From assembly GCA_022457065.1 (NCBI GenBank), contig JAJGBQ010000002.1, forward strand, positions 1,178,001-1,242,000: a stretch of DNA of 64,000 bases, written 5' to 3'. Source of the stretch: Curvularia sp. ZM96. Its lineage: Eukaryota; Ascomycota; Dothideomycetes; Pleosporales; Pleosporaceae. Below the pieces are notes generated by a model that saw only the letters and a list, made by a program, of their open reading frames with translations, was not told the DNA's origin and searched no databases. A program made the translations under genes and the position numbers. This document shows positions 34,507 to 45,330 of this stretch, in pieces (within the stretch, counting starts at the first letter, position 1; each line of letters begins with the position of its first letter).

Positions 34507-36476
34507 ATGGTCACAACCGAAAATGGAGAAAAGAAAGCAACCCGGCAATGCTGGGAGTGCATTAAACGGCGTCTAGTGTGCGACCGCACGTTACCCCACT
34601 GCAGGAAGTGCCAGAAAGCGGGCCGACAGTGTTCCGGCTACGACGACACAAAACCACTACAATGGGTCGAGACCGGTATGGTTACTTCGAGAAGGAGGAA
34701 GAAGAAAGAAAATGGCCCGCCAAAAGCCTATATTGCCACTCCTACACCGTGCCAGGGTAGGCAGCCGTCACTCCGGAAGGGTGAAGAATCTGAGCAAGAG
34801 ATTTACCAGTGCTTATACGAAAATGACTACAGCGGTGAGCCGGTCGGTTTTGAAGACACCCTAGCTTGGTATATATCGAACCAGGAGAGTCAAGCTCAAG
34901 ATGGACTGCCGGAGCTGCATATTTCGTCATTGAAAATGGCCGCAATCACTAACGAAGCCGGTCGGGTTTTCAAGACTTGGGGAAGGGCTAAGATTGAAGA
35001 GGTGGTGGAGAAGGAGTCATACGAGGAGGCTGCAAAGATACTACGATCCAAGCGAGATCCGCTCCAACGCTTGAAACACATGGTGGGTGTGTTGGAAAAG
35101 TACGATGTGCCAAGGTACACATACCTCTCGAATGAGACGTCCGCAGTAGTTCAGGCTGTTCAATATTGTAAGTGCAGACATACAGAGCATACGAGAACGT
35201 CACATGACTCACAAGTTCAGATAATGTCAGAATCCATGCAGATTGGAAGGCCCAGGGGGAGCTGGCACCAAATCCCGCCATTGTTACCTTTCCCCCGCAA
35301 GCTTTGCATCTTCTCACACCTGCAATTCACCACACGCTGGTGTGCATTTCTCTTAGTCATTTCGTACATACGCTACCATTGGGCGCGAATAGCGAAGTCT
35401 TGTGCATGAATCGGTCCAAGATTTACCAGCACCGAGGTGAAGCGTTGCGATCGCTGAGCCAGTACATTGCACAAGACAAGACGAGGTGTTCGGACATGAC
35501 CATCACCAGTATACTGATGTTTATGTGCTTGGAGGTATGGCTGCGATACTGTTCATGGAATTGTTGGGCCATGTGCTAATGCGTGCATCTAGCTCCAGAA
35601 TCCTAGCTTCACAGATTGGCGTTCACATGTCAACGGGATGAAGCGGCTCATTGACCTCCGAGGCGGGCCTAAGCAGCTCATGCAAGATGCCCCTCATTTG
35701 CTGTCATCGTTGGTGATATACCTTCTGTAGGTTATCTTTGAGGCGTTCGAATTAGGTTCTCACTGGCTAACGGTTTCCCCACCTGTAGCATTATCTCCAT
35801 GGCCAACACCTGTAGTCCGTCGTGGGACCAGATTGACATCACTGGCGCAAACCGAACCATCATTGACGATGTGAAGAGCGTGTATGACCTCATCTTCCCA
35901 TACACGCTATGTCCCCAGGAGCTGTTCATTATGATTCTGGAGATCAACCAGCTGCGGACCAAGGCTTCGGCGTCCTTGTTGCTGTATGAAGCTGACCCAG
36001 CCCACGCCCTGGAAGCACACGACTTAATTAGTCGCATTGAGAGATTTTTGCCTGAGAGCTGGGCTCAAGGCAGGCTGTTTTTCTCTGAATGGCTGCTGCT
36101 CGGCAAGATCTACAAGGCTGCTGTATCGCTCTACTGCACCATGTCGCTGCAGTCACTTACAGTCCTGGCCCCGACCGTTTCGCTGCAAGCAACACAAACA
36201 GAGACAGGAAACGAGCTTCTAAGTAACTTGCGGAGTGCGCTGAAGAAGCCAAAACTGGCGAGGCATATGGTTTGGCCATTGGTGGTGGCAGGGATTGAGG
36301 CGATGCACCGGGGCGAGGCGACCCAGAATTGGATCGAGACGAGTCTGGGGGATCTTAGCAGGCAGCTAGGAACGAGCTGTCCACTCAAGGCGCGCACGGT
36401 GCTGAAGAGGTACTGGAAAGGCGGGGTGGCTGGGTGGGATGAGTGCTTCGACAGGGCCTATGTGTTCATCATCTAG
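34507..36476 (+). CDS. Zn2Cys6 fungal-specific transcription factor (598 aa, four exons)
   Basis: Exons 34507-35167, 35221-35534, 35593-35726 and 35789-36476 splice in frame to 598 residues. The binuclear cluster is C15-x2-C18-x6-C25-x6-C32-x2-C35-x6-C42 (CWECIKRRLVCDRTLPHCRK). It is followed by GRQCSGY and a basic linker (SRRRKKKEN) that is also a nuclear signal. The C-terminal half is helical, with QALHLLTPAIHHTLVCISLS, FTDWRSHVNGMKRLIDLRGG and SYVYDLIFPYT-like segments. This is the layout of the PF11951-type fungal regulator domain. The ATG at 34507 is chosen over an in-frame ATG 29 codons upstream because regulators of this class start shortly before the cluster. The target pathway is unknown, and no biosynthetic cluster is adjacent. 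Confidence 0.92.
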
Positions 36477-36750
36477 ACACCAAACAAAATATGACGTTCC
36501 TTGTCGATGCAAAGTATGTGTATGCGTTGTATGTGTTTGCAGAGGCTGTATTTGCCGAATGCGCAATGTACAGATTTACTATACAGAGGGGAGATGCAGT
36601 GGGTAATCCGTTGCCAACGCCGAACCATGCTGTTATTGTTGTTGTTGTTTTTTCATCGCTTCGTGAGTGGTATTGAGCATTGTCCTGGCCGCGCTCATTC
36701 TTGATTCGTTTTTTTTCTTCCGCCACCTCTCAAACCGTCCATCGCGACAA

Positions 36751-37204
36751 CTACCGCTCCAGACCCTTCCCATCCGGATCCTCATCGCCCTTTGTCTCCT
36801 TGACGTCCTTGTACGGCCGCCCCGCATACAGCATGTATCCCTTCTCCTCAATGGTGCCGGCCTTCTCGTCCTGCTCGGCTCGTCCCTGGCCAAAGGCGCC
36901 CGTCTCCAGCTGGCCCTGTACGGCAATGGGCCTGTTGCCGCGGAAGCGCTTTCGCATATCGATCATGCCCTTTTTGCACTCGGCGTAGCCCTTTTGCAGC
37001 TGCTGGCACTGGGTGGGGAGGGTGTACTTGAGAGGCGGGCGCAGACACTCGCCAGGTGTGTGTCGTTCGACCATTATGCAGTCGCTATTTTGGAGGCAAA
37101 AGGCCAGGGCGGCGCCTGCCAATGGACGGCTTACGTTAGCGACAGGATGCTAGGCAACAAGAGAGGGGCGGATGCGTACGGATATCTTTACATGACTGCG
37201 GCAT
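36751..37204 (-). CDS. pet191: cytochrome c oxidase assembly factor PET191/COA5 (129 aa)
   Basis: A 25-nt first exon (37204-37180, encoding MPQSCKDI plus one base) joins exon 37115-36751 across a 64-nt intron (GTACGC...TTGGCAG). The join gives the family start MPQSCKDIRAALAFCLQNSD. The twin CX9C-type pattern is complete: C5-x9-C15, C21-x10-C32 and C45-x9-C55, with RHTPGECLRPPL and the signature KKGMIDMRKRFRGN. PET191/COA5 acts in the mitochondrial intermembrane space or inner membrane and is needed for complex IV assembly; it is imported by the Mia40 route. The C-terminal tail (GYMLYAGRPY) is normal for ascomycetes. It is divergent from the lipase gene at 37667. Confidence 0.95.
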
Positions 37205-37666
37205 CTTTGGCTATCAGGCAGTGCAGTGCCAGGTGCAGCGACGTCGAGTCGAATGATGAGAGTGGAGCAACGCAAAGTGCCAGCATCAGCGGCTACGGGA
37301 AGCTGCCGCGTCTGGGCCGACGCCCGCCAATCCGCCAGCCTATTACCAGCCTACCAGCTCGTCCGCCCTGGCAAATGCTCTATCACATGTCAGCGACACG
37401 TCGACTTGGCACCAGGATGGCATTGCAGTAGTGCCGGCCAACGTCATTTTTCCCCATCGCTGTCTGGACCTCGAATCGAATGGCTCGTTCACCGTCTTTC
37501 CCAGAACAGCTCAAGCTTCGACGTTTATCAGGCCCCGGCGCGAAGAGAGGGGCGATGCGCTGGCGTTGCAGTCGACGGATGGAGCGCCCTTGACTTTAAC
37601 TGTCCCGTCTCGCCTTTGTCTCAAACCTATTGCTGCTGCTGCTCTCTCCTCCGAGCTGCCACCGCC
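37205..37666. promoter_or_regulatory. shared divergent promoter region (pet191 / lipase)
   Basis: The 462-bp gap separates the divergent pet191 and lipase starts. The lipase frame stays open in this gap without family character, so I read it as leader/promoter sequence. No TATA box stands out. The lipase ATG has a good context (CACCGCCATGGCG). Confidence 0.45.
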
Positions 37667-39730
37667 ATGGCGCTCCATATTCCGTTTCTCTCGCGCCTGC
37701 ACGTTCGCGAGTACATCGCTTTGTTCTTGTCCATCAACCTCATTATCCTCGAGTCCTTCATCGCCGTCATCACCCTCGCCCTGCCTAGCCCAATCATCAA
37801 CTTCTGCTATCGCCTGACCCGCCGCCTCTTCAATCACCTCTCCTCGCCCTCGTCCAAGCGCTCGCGTGACCAGAAAAAGGGCGTCTGGGGCTCCATCGCA
37901 AACGCCTCCGACTTTGCCGAGCTATGCCAACTCTACGGATACGAATGTGAGGAGCACATTGTTCAGACAGGAGATGGATATTTGTTGGGTCTGCATCGTC
38001 TCGGCTGGAAAAGGGGCGAGGAAAATGTCCGGGTCAACCCTCGCGACCGTGCAAAGGGGCTGAGGAAAAAAGTAGTCTATCTGCATCATGGCTTGATGAT
38101 GAACAGCGAAGTGTGGGTGTGCCTGACGGCCAAGGAGCGATGCCTGCCCTTTGAGCTGGTGGAGCGAGGCTACGATGTCTGGCTCGGCAACAATCGAGGC
38201 AACAAATACTCTAAGAAGAGCGTACACACTCCCCCGACGTCGAGCAGCTTTTGGAACTTCAGCATGGACCAATTCGCCTTTCACGACATTCCTGACTCCA
38301 TATCGTACATCCTCGAGACGACGCACCAGCCATCTCTGTCGTACATTGGCTTCTCCCAGGGAACCGCCCAGGCTTTTGCGACTCTGTCTATACATCCGAC
38401 GCTCAACGAGAAGATTGATGTCTTTATTGCTCTGGCTCCAGCCATGTCACCCAAGGGTGTTGCTTCGGGAATTGTTGACGCATTTGTAAAGGCCTCCCCG
38501 GACATCCTGTACCTCGCTTTCGGCCGCAAATCTATCCTTCCCTCGACTACCATGTGGCAATCCATCTTATATCCACCAATCTTTGTTCGCCTTATCGACA
38601 AGTCCTTGCGCTTTCTTTTCGGATGGACCGCTACCAACATATTGCCGGAGCAAAAGCTTGCAGCGTACCCTCATCTTTACTCATACACTTCTACCAAGAG
38701 CGTCGTTCACTGGTTTCAAATCATCCGCAATGGCACCTTCCAGATGTACGACGACGACGCCCCAAATCCCATCACATCCAACCGGTCCAAGTACTACAAG
38801 GTCGCCAAGTTTCCCACCAAGAATATCAAAACGCCCATCGTGCTGGTCTACGGCGGCTCAGATAGCCTTGTTGATATCAGTGTCATGTTGAAGGAGCTCC
38901 CCTCCCATACAATCGCCAAAGAGATCCCTCACTATGAGCACCTCGACTTCCTATGGGCAGAGTCTGTCAACACCCTCGTCTTCCCACATGTCTTTGAGGC
39001 CTTGGAAAAATTTGCAACCTCAGAAAACGGAGCATCACATAGTCCCAAGGATCGACGCTTGCGATCACCGGTCAACTTCAGGAACCACATGCCTCCATCT
39101 GATACTCTGCCTGAGCACGAAGGATACGACGACGTAGGAGACGAAAAGAAGCCGGCTTCACCGACCATGCGAACAAGGAGAACCTCGCCACCAACACGAA
39201 GAGCAATTTCTTACCATGGTCCATCAGCGGTAGACAGCCCTTCCGTCATCACCAGCCCTGTTCTCGCGTCGAGAATGTCCTATCCCGCAGCCTACAACAT
39301 CAATAGCGATATGTTTCCCTCAATCAGGAGCAGAATCATGTCGCCGCCACCCAACAACAGGAGGTCTCTTACTTTTGAATCGCCCGACCAGTCGCAGACC
39401 ACGGCGCAAACCTCGACCTCGCGCCCAGAGGGCTGGTGGTCGTCCGATGAAGTCGCAGGCACCGACCCGTCTCAATCCACAACCCCGGCCAGTCCCACTC
39501 CAGCGAGGAGACTAAGCATTGGTAGCCAACAGAGCACCAAGAGTATGTCGGGCAAGTTCGGAGCCAAAGGCATCACCGTTGGAGCCAGCAAGGCCATTAG
39601 TGCCGTTTCAACGGGAGAGGGCTATGGCGAAGGACACAACAGCGCCCAGCGAACGCTTGACGCGGAGAAGAAGCCACGCCGCAACACGCTCAAGAAGAAG
39701 CCACCCCCTCCGCCCCAGCCTTCCAGCTGA
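37667..39730 (+). CDS. AB-hydrolase lipase, steryl ester hydrolase type (687 aa)
   Basis: A single exon. An N-terminal membrane segment (about 17-46, YIALFLSINLIILESFIAVI) precedes the AB-hydrolase-associated lipase region (YGYECEEHIVQTGDGYLLGL) and the alpha/beta hydrolase. Visible features are LHHGLMMNSEVW (oxyanion region), VWLGNNRGNKYS, the nucleophile elbow GFSQG (S230), an acid in YGGSDSLVD (D399), and H425 in HYEHLDFLW. This is the architecture of yeast Tgl1/Yeh1/Yeh2, membrane-anchored enzymes that hydrolyse steryl esters at lipid droplets or the plasma membrane. Residues about 440-687 are a Ser/Pro-rich, probably phosphorylated cytosolic tail (RRLRSPVNFRNH, TRRTSPPTRRAIS) ending in KKKPPPPPQP. 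A possible polyadenylation motif AATAAA is at 39801-39806. Confidence 0.93.
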   Translation: MALHIPFLSRLHVREYIALFLSINLIILESFIAVITLALPSPIINFCYRLTRRLFNHLSSPSSKRSRDQKKGVWGSIANASDFAELCQLYGYECEEHIVQTGDGYLLGLHRLGWKRGEENVRVNPRDRAKGLRKKVVYLHHGLMMNSEVWVCLTAKERCLPFELVERGYDVWLGNNRGNKYSKKSVHTPPTSSSFWNFSMDQFAFHDIPDSISYILETTHQPSLSYIGFSQGTAQAFATLSIHPTLNEKIDVFIALAPAMSPKGVASGIVDAFVKASPDILYLAFGRKSILPSTTMWQSILYPPIFVRLIDKSLRFLFGWTATNILPEQKLAAYPHLYSYTSTKSVVHWFQIIRNGTFQMYDDDAPNPITSNRSKYYKVAKFPTKNIKTPIVLVYGGSDSLVDISVMLKELPSHTIAKEIPHYEHLDFLWAESVNTLVFPHVFEALEKFATSENGASHSPKDRRLRSPVNFRNHMPPSDTLPEHEGYDDVGDEKKPASPTMRTRRTSPPTRRAISYHGPSAVDSPSVITSPVLASRMSYPAAYNINSDMFPSIRSRIMSPPPNNRRSLTFESPDQSQTTAQTSTSRPEGWWSSDEVAGTDPSQSTTPASPTPARRLSIGSQQSTKSMSGKFGAKGITVGASKAISAVSTGEGYGEGHNSAQRTLDAEKKPRRNTLKKKPPPPPQPSS

Positions 39731-41799
39731 CACGCTAAGAAACGGCCTGCTCAGAAGAGGAGGCTGTTTATCAAAAAATTGATCAAGAAATGCCGTATGA
39801 AATAAATCGACCCGGTTCTTCTACTTCTCGTCTTCTTCTTCTTCTTCTTCTTCTTCCTCCTCCCCCTTTTCCTTTTCTCTCACGGCCCTTTTGTGGGTTA
39901 AGGGGTGAGATTGTGGTTTTGTATACATGCCTCCTCAGTTCAAGACTATTGGCATTATTAGGGCCCCCGCCTCCATTCTTCCATCTATCTTCGCTCTAGA
40001 CCTCTTGTGTATGATAGAAACCAAAAAAAGAATTCAAAGACCAAAAAAGGAAAAAAACAATTGCTATCGTCTATGCTCCCCCTGGTTCACATGTAGCATG
40101 TGTAGATATATGTATTGATCGGATGTTGCAGCCGCTATCAAGCAAAAAATCCCATCATTACTCATGTGTTCTTTCGGATGTAATGTTGGGAGCTGAAGGA
40201 TTGATTTGATGGGTCACGGCATAATTTGAAGGGTGTTTTGACAGGTAAGGCCGGTGCTAAAAGGATACCCCGGCATCCCAAAAAATGCGGTATTGACGGA
40301 TAAGCACTTTTTTTCCCATCCGTACCGCATCTTTGACATCCGAAAATGCCTTGTTCTCTGTTTACTCTGTCTCGCACCATGCAACATCCTGGAACCCAAC
40401 GTCGTCTTGGCCTTACTTAGGTTGGCCCCCCATTTTGCACCAGACTCCACACTGTCCCAGCCGTCATTTTCCCAGCGCACACGCCACCAACATGCCGGAG
40501 AAGCGTGAGAGTTACACACACCTACCCTACTGTCCCTCGCAGTCCCGCCAAGGAAGGATCAGAAACGTAGCATCCGGTGGCAGGGGAGCTGAGCCTGATG
40601 TTTCGAGGCAGACTGGCCCGCAGTACGACGCCGCGACGTACATATAATGAAAGAGAGAGGAGTTGCGGCTGCGCCCAGAGCGGATTTCCTGCTGTTGCAA
40701 ATGCCAAGACGTCTCAAATATATGCCCGATGTGGTTTAGTGCCCGTTGGGCAAAACCTGAGGCACAGGAACGCTGGTTCTCAAACGTCAGGCGTGTCTGG
40801 ACGGTTGCCGTGTGTAGCGTGTTTGAGGTTTGAGGGTTGGTGGCTGGAGTCATCAGTTGCACTATGTATGTGCATGTCGGTGTAGGTGTATGTGCGTGTG
40901 TGAGTGAACAAAGACTGCGATGCGATACTGATGTGTGCTTGGGCGTGTCTGTGTGAAGGAAGCATTTCTGTGTGGCTGTGCATGAAATCACACGGTATGT
41001 GCCGTAGCGCAAGTTTCCTACTATTTGCACGGCGTAAAACGATATTAAGCACCGCCTCTCACGCAGGAGCTGCAATGATAGAGAGAAGGGGGGCGATGTT
41101 GGTGGCTTGGCTGGCTACTATATCACGATAGTGGTAATTATAATACCACCGGACCCCCCGGCTGAAGGAACAAAACAGGGGGAAGCTCGGCTGTTGCTGC
41201 CAGGTACTGGGAAGAGACGAGTTAGACGCAGGGCCCCATTCTCTTTCCTCTTGAGTCGCGGGTCAATGGGGTTTAGCTTGGTACCGCGTTCTTTGCCTAA
41301 CGCGGTGTTGTGAGATGGAGATACCCTCTTTTTTGGGCATAGGGGCACGATGGAGGGGGAATAATAGTATTAGCTACATATCTCTTTGGTTTGATCACCG
41401 GGGTGTCCGCTGCCTGTGCTTTTTTCGTCGCTGTTATCGCTCACTCTCTCTCAATCTCTCGCGACTCGACTCGAGGCTATTGGTGGTTCCTGCGTTCATT
41501 TATTCAGTCATTCGTTATTATTGTCTCTCGCTGGCGAGCATCGAATATCTACCTGGGCCCTATCCATCATTCTTGATTTTTTCGTTGTCCATACGCTCCT
41601 TTGTTTTTGAGACTTCACGTCTCTAGTCGCTCTTTTTCAATTTTGGTCGCGTTGGGTTGTTTTGTATCGTCTTGTTGCTTTTTGGATTTGCGTAACAGGA
41701 AGACGTACCGTCTGGTCAGTTGGGTGGACGCCTGAGGTTATTGTACCAAGATACTCTCGCCCTTCCGGATTCCTCAGGACACTCCAAGCGCATAGCAGT
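39731..41799. other. 2-kb spacer with simple repeats
   Basis: 3' region of the lipase (AATAAA at 39801), a TTC trinucleotide run, a GT-rich stretch at about 40860-40910, and the pyrimidine-rich leader of the next gene from about 41400. The sequence TTTGCGTAACAG at about 41688-41699 could end a leader intron. No protein gene is recognised. Confidence 0.5.
39831..39856. repeat. (TTC)n microsatellite
   Basis: An uninterrupted TTC/CTT trinucleotide run in the 3' region of the lipase gene, followed by C/T-rich sequence. Confidence 0.8.
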
Positions 41800-44797
41800 A
41801 TGCATCTTCTACATGCGCTTGTTGTCATCGCGGCGGTCGGTGGTCATGTGGCTGCCATGCCAGACCGTGGCTTGCAGGCGCAACCAAATCGCGTGCTAAG
41901 AGCGGCCACGAAGCGGGCTGATCTTTACCGGAGAAGTGTTCGCATCACGAGAAGATTCGAGGCCGAGATGGCCTATGTGGATCGTGGGTTGCTCACGCTT
42001 GATTGTAGATACACTGGCTAACTATTGAGCAGATGAAAACATATGGAGCGATGCATCTACTTTTGCTTCGCAGGTCAAAGTCGGTTCGCAGAAACCAGTC
42101 TTCAATCTGGAAGAGCATGAGCATCATCTCAAAGCGGTCAAGTGCGACGAAGATGCTATGAAACTCCATTTTGTTGATACTTCGTCTGCCCGGGATGCCA
42201 GAGCTGCCTGCGAAAGCGAAGCTGGTGGTTTGATTATCACCTCACACGAGGGCTGCAATGAAGAAGGACAGCGATCAGTATATCGGTAAGTCATGCACCA
42301 ATCTTCAAAATCATGACTTAACAGTCCCAGTGTGAACGATGTATCATTTGCCGAAGACGGAGAAGCACTTGAGGTATCTGTTGTGAAGACAACATGGCAA
42401 GAGGCCTTCGACCACGTGAACATAACATTTGGACACACCACTGACAACCACATCTACCGCCGCCACTCCGACTTTGCCAGGATTCGAGGCAAACGTCAGA
42501 ACAGGGTCAACATTCCTCAGGACACGCCGGACAATGTTAACACTGCTTTCTTCGACTTGAACTCCGAGGTAGTTGACAAGACCTTCTTGTCAACAGATTT
42601 TTTGGATATTATCGGAAGCATCGCTCCAATCCCCGAATTACCCGTCAATATACCTATTGAACTCGGCTGCAAGCGATGTGCTACCACAGGACAGTTGGCC
42701 CTCTCTCAAGGTGCTTTCAACATCGATCTATCGCAAATCGATCTGATTCCCGATATTTTTCAGGGTGGAGACGATGGAAAGGAGATCTCAAAAGTCATTT
42801 CAGGCGGCTTCATGGAGCTTGTAGCTACTGGCGTTGGTGCGCGGCTGGAATTGTTTGCGCGACCATCCGCCAACGGTGCTTTTGAAGTCGCTCTATTTCA
42901 GCTCCCCATTGCTGGTTTCACTATTCCAGGTATTGGAAAGGCAGGCGCTATATTCGAACCAAGAGTCAGCTTCAACTTCGAGGTCAGCGGCGGGCTCGAA
43001 GTGAACTATGGGCTTGATCTCAAAGTACCAGATGGCTCAAGTATCCGGGTCGAACTCACAAACCTCGGCGGTAGCAAACTCACTGGCTTCCAAGACACCA
43101 GTCTCACTCCTTTGCCCGTCACCGTCAATATCACAGATGTTGACATTTTGCTTGGCCTTGCATTCAAGCCGTCCATTCCAGTTGGCTTCGAGTTTTTCGA
43201 CCAGTTGAAAGCAGAAGTTTCTGCTACCCTGGAACTACCTCGCCTGGATGCAAAGCTCTCGAGCAACATTGCTGCGAACTGCGGCAATGGTACCAACGTT
43301 ACGGCACCGGCGGCGCCACCAGCATCACCTGCACCACTTGCACCACCTGTGCCGCCATTCACGAACAGCACAGTGCATAGGCGTCAGGCTCCTATCCAGC
43401 TAGGTCCGCTCGCTCTGGTCGAAGCCAATGTTTCCATTTCTTGTGACCTCGCCTTCGACGTCTCAATCCCGGTGCTACCACCACCATTCAACGCAGTCTC
43501 AGTCTCGCAGAATGTATTCAGGGCGAACTTTCCTCTTATTTCCGAATGCACGTCTCCAGATCGCGCTTTTGAGGGTATCCGTGGGGTCGTTATCCCTGCG
43601 CCGCCAGTCACAGCATCTGAGACTTCGGTGCCGGCGACCAACGCTACTACCATCCCGGAAAATTCAGTGCCAATCCTGAACGCTACGACTTCTGCGGCAG
43701 TGGTTCCAGATACAACCGCCACTTCGAACAGAGTAAGCCTTTCGACGCCCTCGTTCCAGAATGCTTCAGCCAGTACGACTAGCGCAAACTTCTCAGCACC
43801 ATCACCTCTGAATACTACTTCGGCAAGCTCCTCGGCCCCAGCATATCTAAATGCTACTACTCCATGCTCCTCGGCCTCATTGCCTTTGAATACTACTGTT
43901 ACCAGCCTTTCGGCCTCATTGCCTTTGAACACTACTGCTACCAGCTTTTCGGCATCGTCATACCTGAACAGTACCACTCCACTAGCCAGTAGTACCGCAC
44001 TTGCGAGCTCTTCTGTCGGGCTTAACACAACAGTAGCATCGAATGTCACTGTCCCTTCTTCATCAACAGTATCCGCAGATACGTCGACTCCCGTTCTCAC
44101 AGCTACATCTTCCAGCGCTTCCCAGGTCACCACAACAACTGCAGCTCCAACTGCGGACGCTACAGTCCTAGACCCAAACTTCTCTTTTACTCTCTTCTCC
44201 ACAAGTAGTCGGACTAAGGCTTCTTCTGCAAACGTTGAGAAAACTTCGACCTCAGAAGTTCAGTCCTCAGCTGAAGCGACATCCCCACCGAAGAGTAACT
44301 CTCCAGTTGAAGCCACATCTACACAAGAGGGTACCACCATTCTCACCTCATCGGAAGCAAAGTCTTCAGTCGAAACTACTTCTACACCCGAGGCCAGTTC
44401 CGCTTCCGCGTCTTCCCCAGCTCCCAGCACCGACACCTCATCCACAGAATCTACAGTGACTTCGGCATCTTCCACCCCCGCCGAATCCTCTACTCTCGTC
44501 TCTTCCACATCCGCAACTGTCGAACCATCAACGCCAATCATTCCAAGTCAACCAGCCGTGTCACCAACCTTGGCTGTACCCGCTCCACCGCCGTTCCCGA
44601 CTGAAGCTCTTCAATCTCTCGCCGCCACTCTCAGCGTAGCCGCTGGCTTCTTGATGCCAACTAATGCTAGCGCCCTGCCCGCCCTGCAAACAAGCGTTGA
44701 AACATTCACCGGTGCAGCGGCGCGAGATGTACATCTACCTTCGATGGCAAGCATACTGGGTCCATTGATCGGATTCATCGGTGTATGGATGATCTAG
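41800..44797 (+). CDS. secreted DUF7029/DUF7223-type protein with Ser/Thr stalk and GPI-like tail (969 aa)
   Basis: Exons 41800-41983, 42033-42285 and 42325-44797 splice in frame to 969 residues. The signal peptide is MHLLHALVVIAAVGGHVAA. Residues about 75-180 follow the DUF7029 pattern (PVFNLEEHEHHLKAVKC, TSHEGCNEEGQRSVY, TTWQEAFDHVNITFG). Residues about 260-520 are a beta-rich DUF7223-like domain starting LGCKRCATTGQLALSQG. From about residue 540 a Ser/Thr/Ala-rich stalk carries many N-x-T/S sites in semi-repeated form (LPLNTTVTSLSAS). The protein ends with a hydrophobic tail (MASILGPLIGFIGVWMI) suitable for a GPI anchor. Role: cell-wall or surface protein, reaction unknown. The first intron is only 49 nt (GTGGGT...GAGCAG). 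The second has two acceptors 6 nt apart (exon start 42325 or 42331), both in frame. Confidence 0.86.
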
Positions 44798-45330
44798 GAC
44801 TTTGCTTGATAGCAAAATCTTGAGTCTTTCTTTTGTTTTATTCTTCGACTACTTCACACGAAGTTCTTTTGGTGATTTGGATACCCTCTAGCTTAGTGCG
44901 TTGAACATAGGTGTGACCTTGTTGATGTAGTGTTTTGAAGTTTGTTTGTTTTTTGTGTTCTATGGAGATTAGGCGGTTGCATGTGGAATTCGTGGGAAAG
45001 GGGTGCGGCAGTGCATGTGAAAGGGAACAGGTAATTCATATATCAATAGGACCAAATTAAGATCGTGTGTGTCAAAAGTCACGCAATAAAAGCCCCGTTG
45101 TCTGTTTTCTTCGTTGGATGTCTGGCTAAGCCTCGCAGTGGATGCGCGTGATTCTGATACATTTCGTGCTCGTATTCTTCAGTCTCACCCACATCGCCCC
45201 GCGCTAACCCAAACGCAGGCTTAGCCTATATGCTGTGCTATCTTCTGTCTTCTGTCATCTGTCAGCCTGGCTGGTTGCTTCATCTTGCATTCCCGTCCCA
45301 CTCCTTTGTCAAGCTGCATGTCCAAAAAGC
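44798..45330. other. intergenic
   Basis: 3' region of the secreted protein gene (possible polyadenylation motif AATAAA at 45085-45090) and promoter of the HET gene. The HET reading frame is open back to an ATG at 45235. Confidence 0.5.

Noticed and set aside
37226..37666. 147-codon N-terminal extension of the lipase
   Set aside because: Low-complexity composition, not part of the family, overlaps the pet191 promoter, and the internal ATG has an ideal context directly before the membrane segment.
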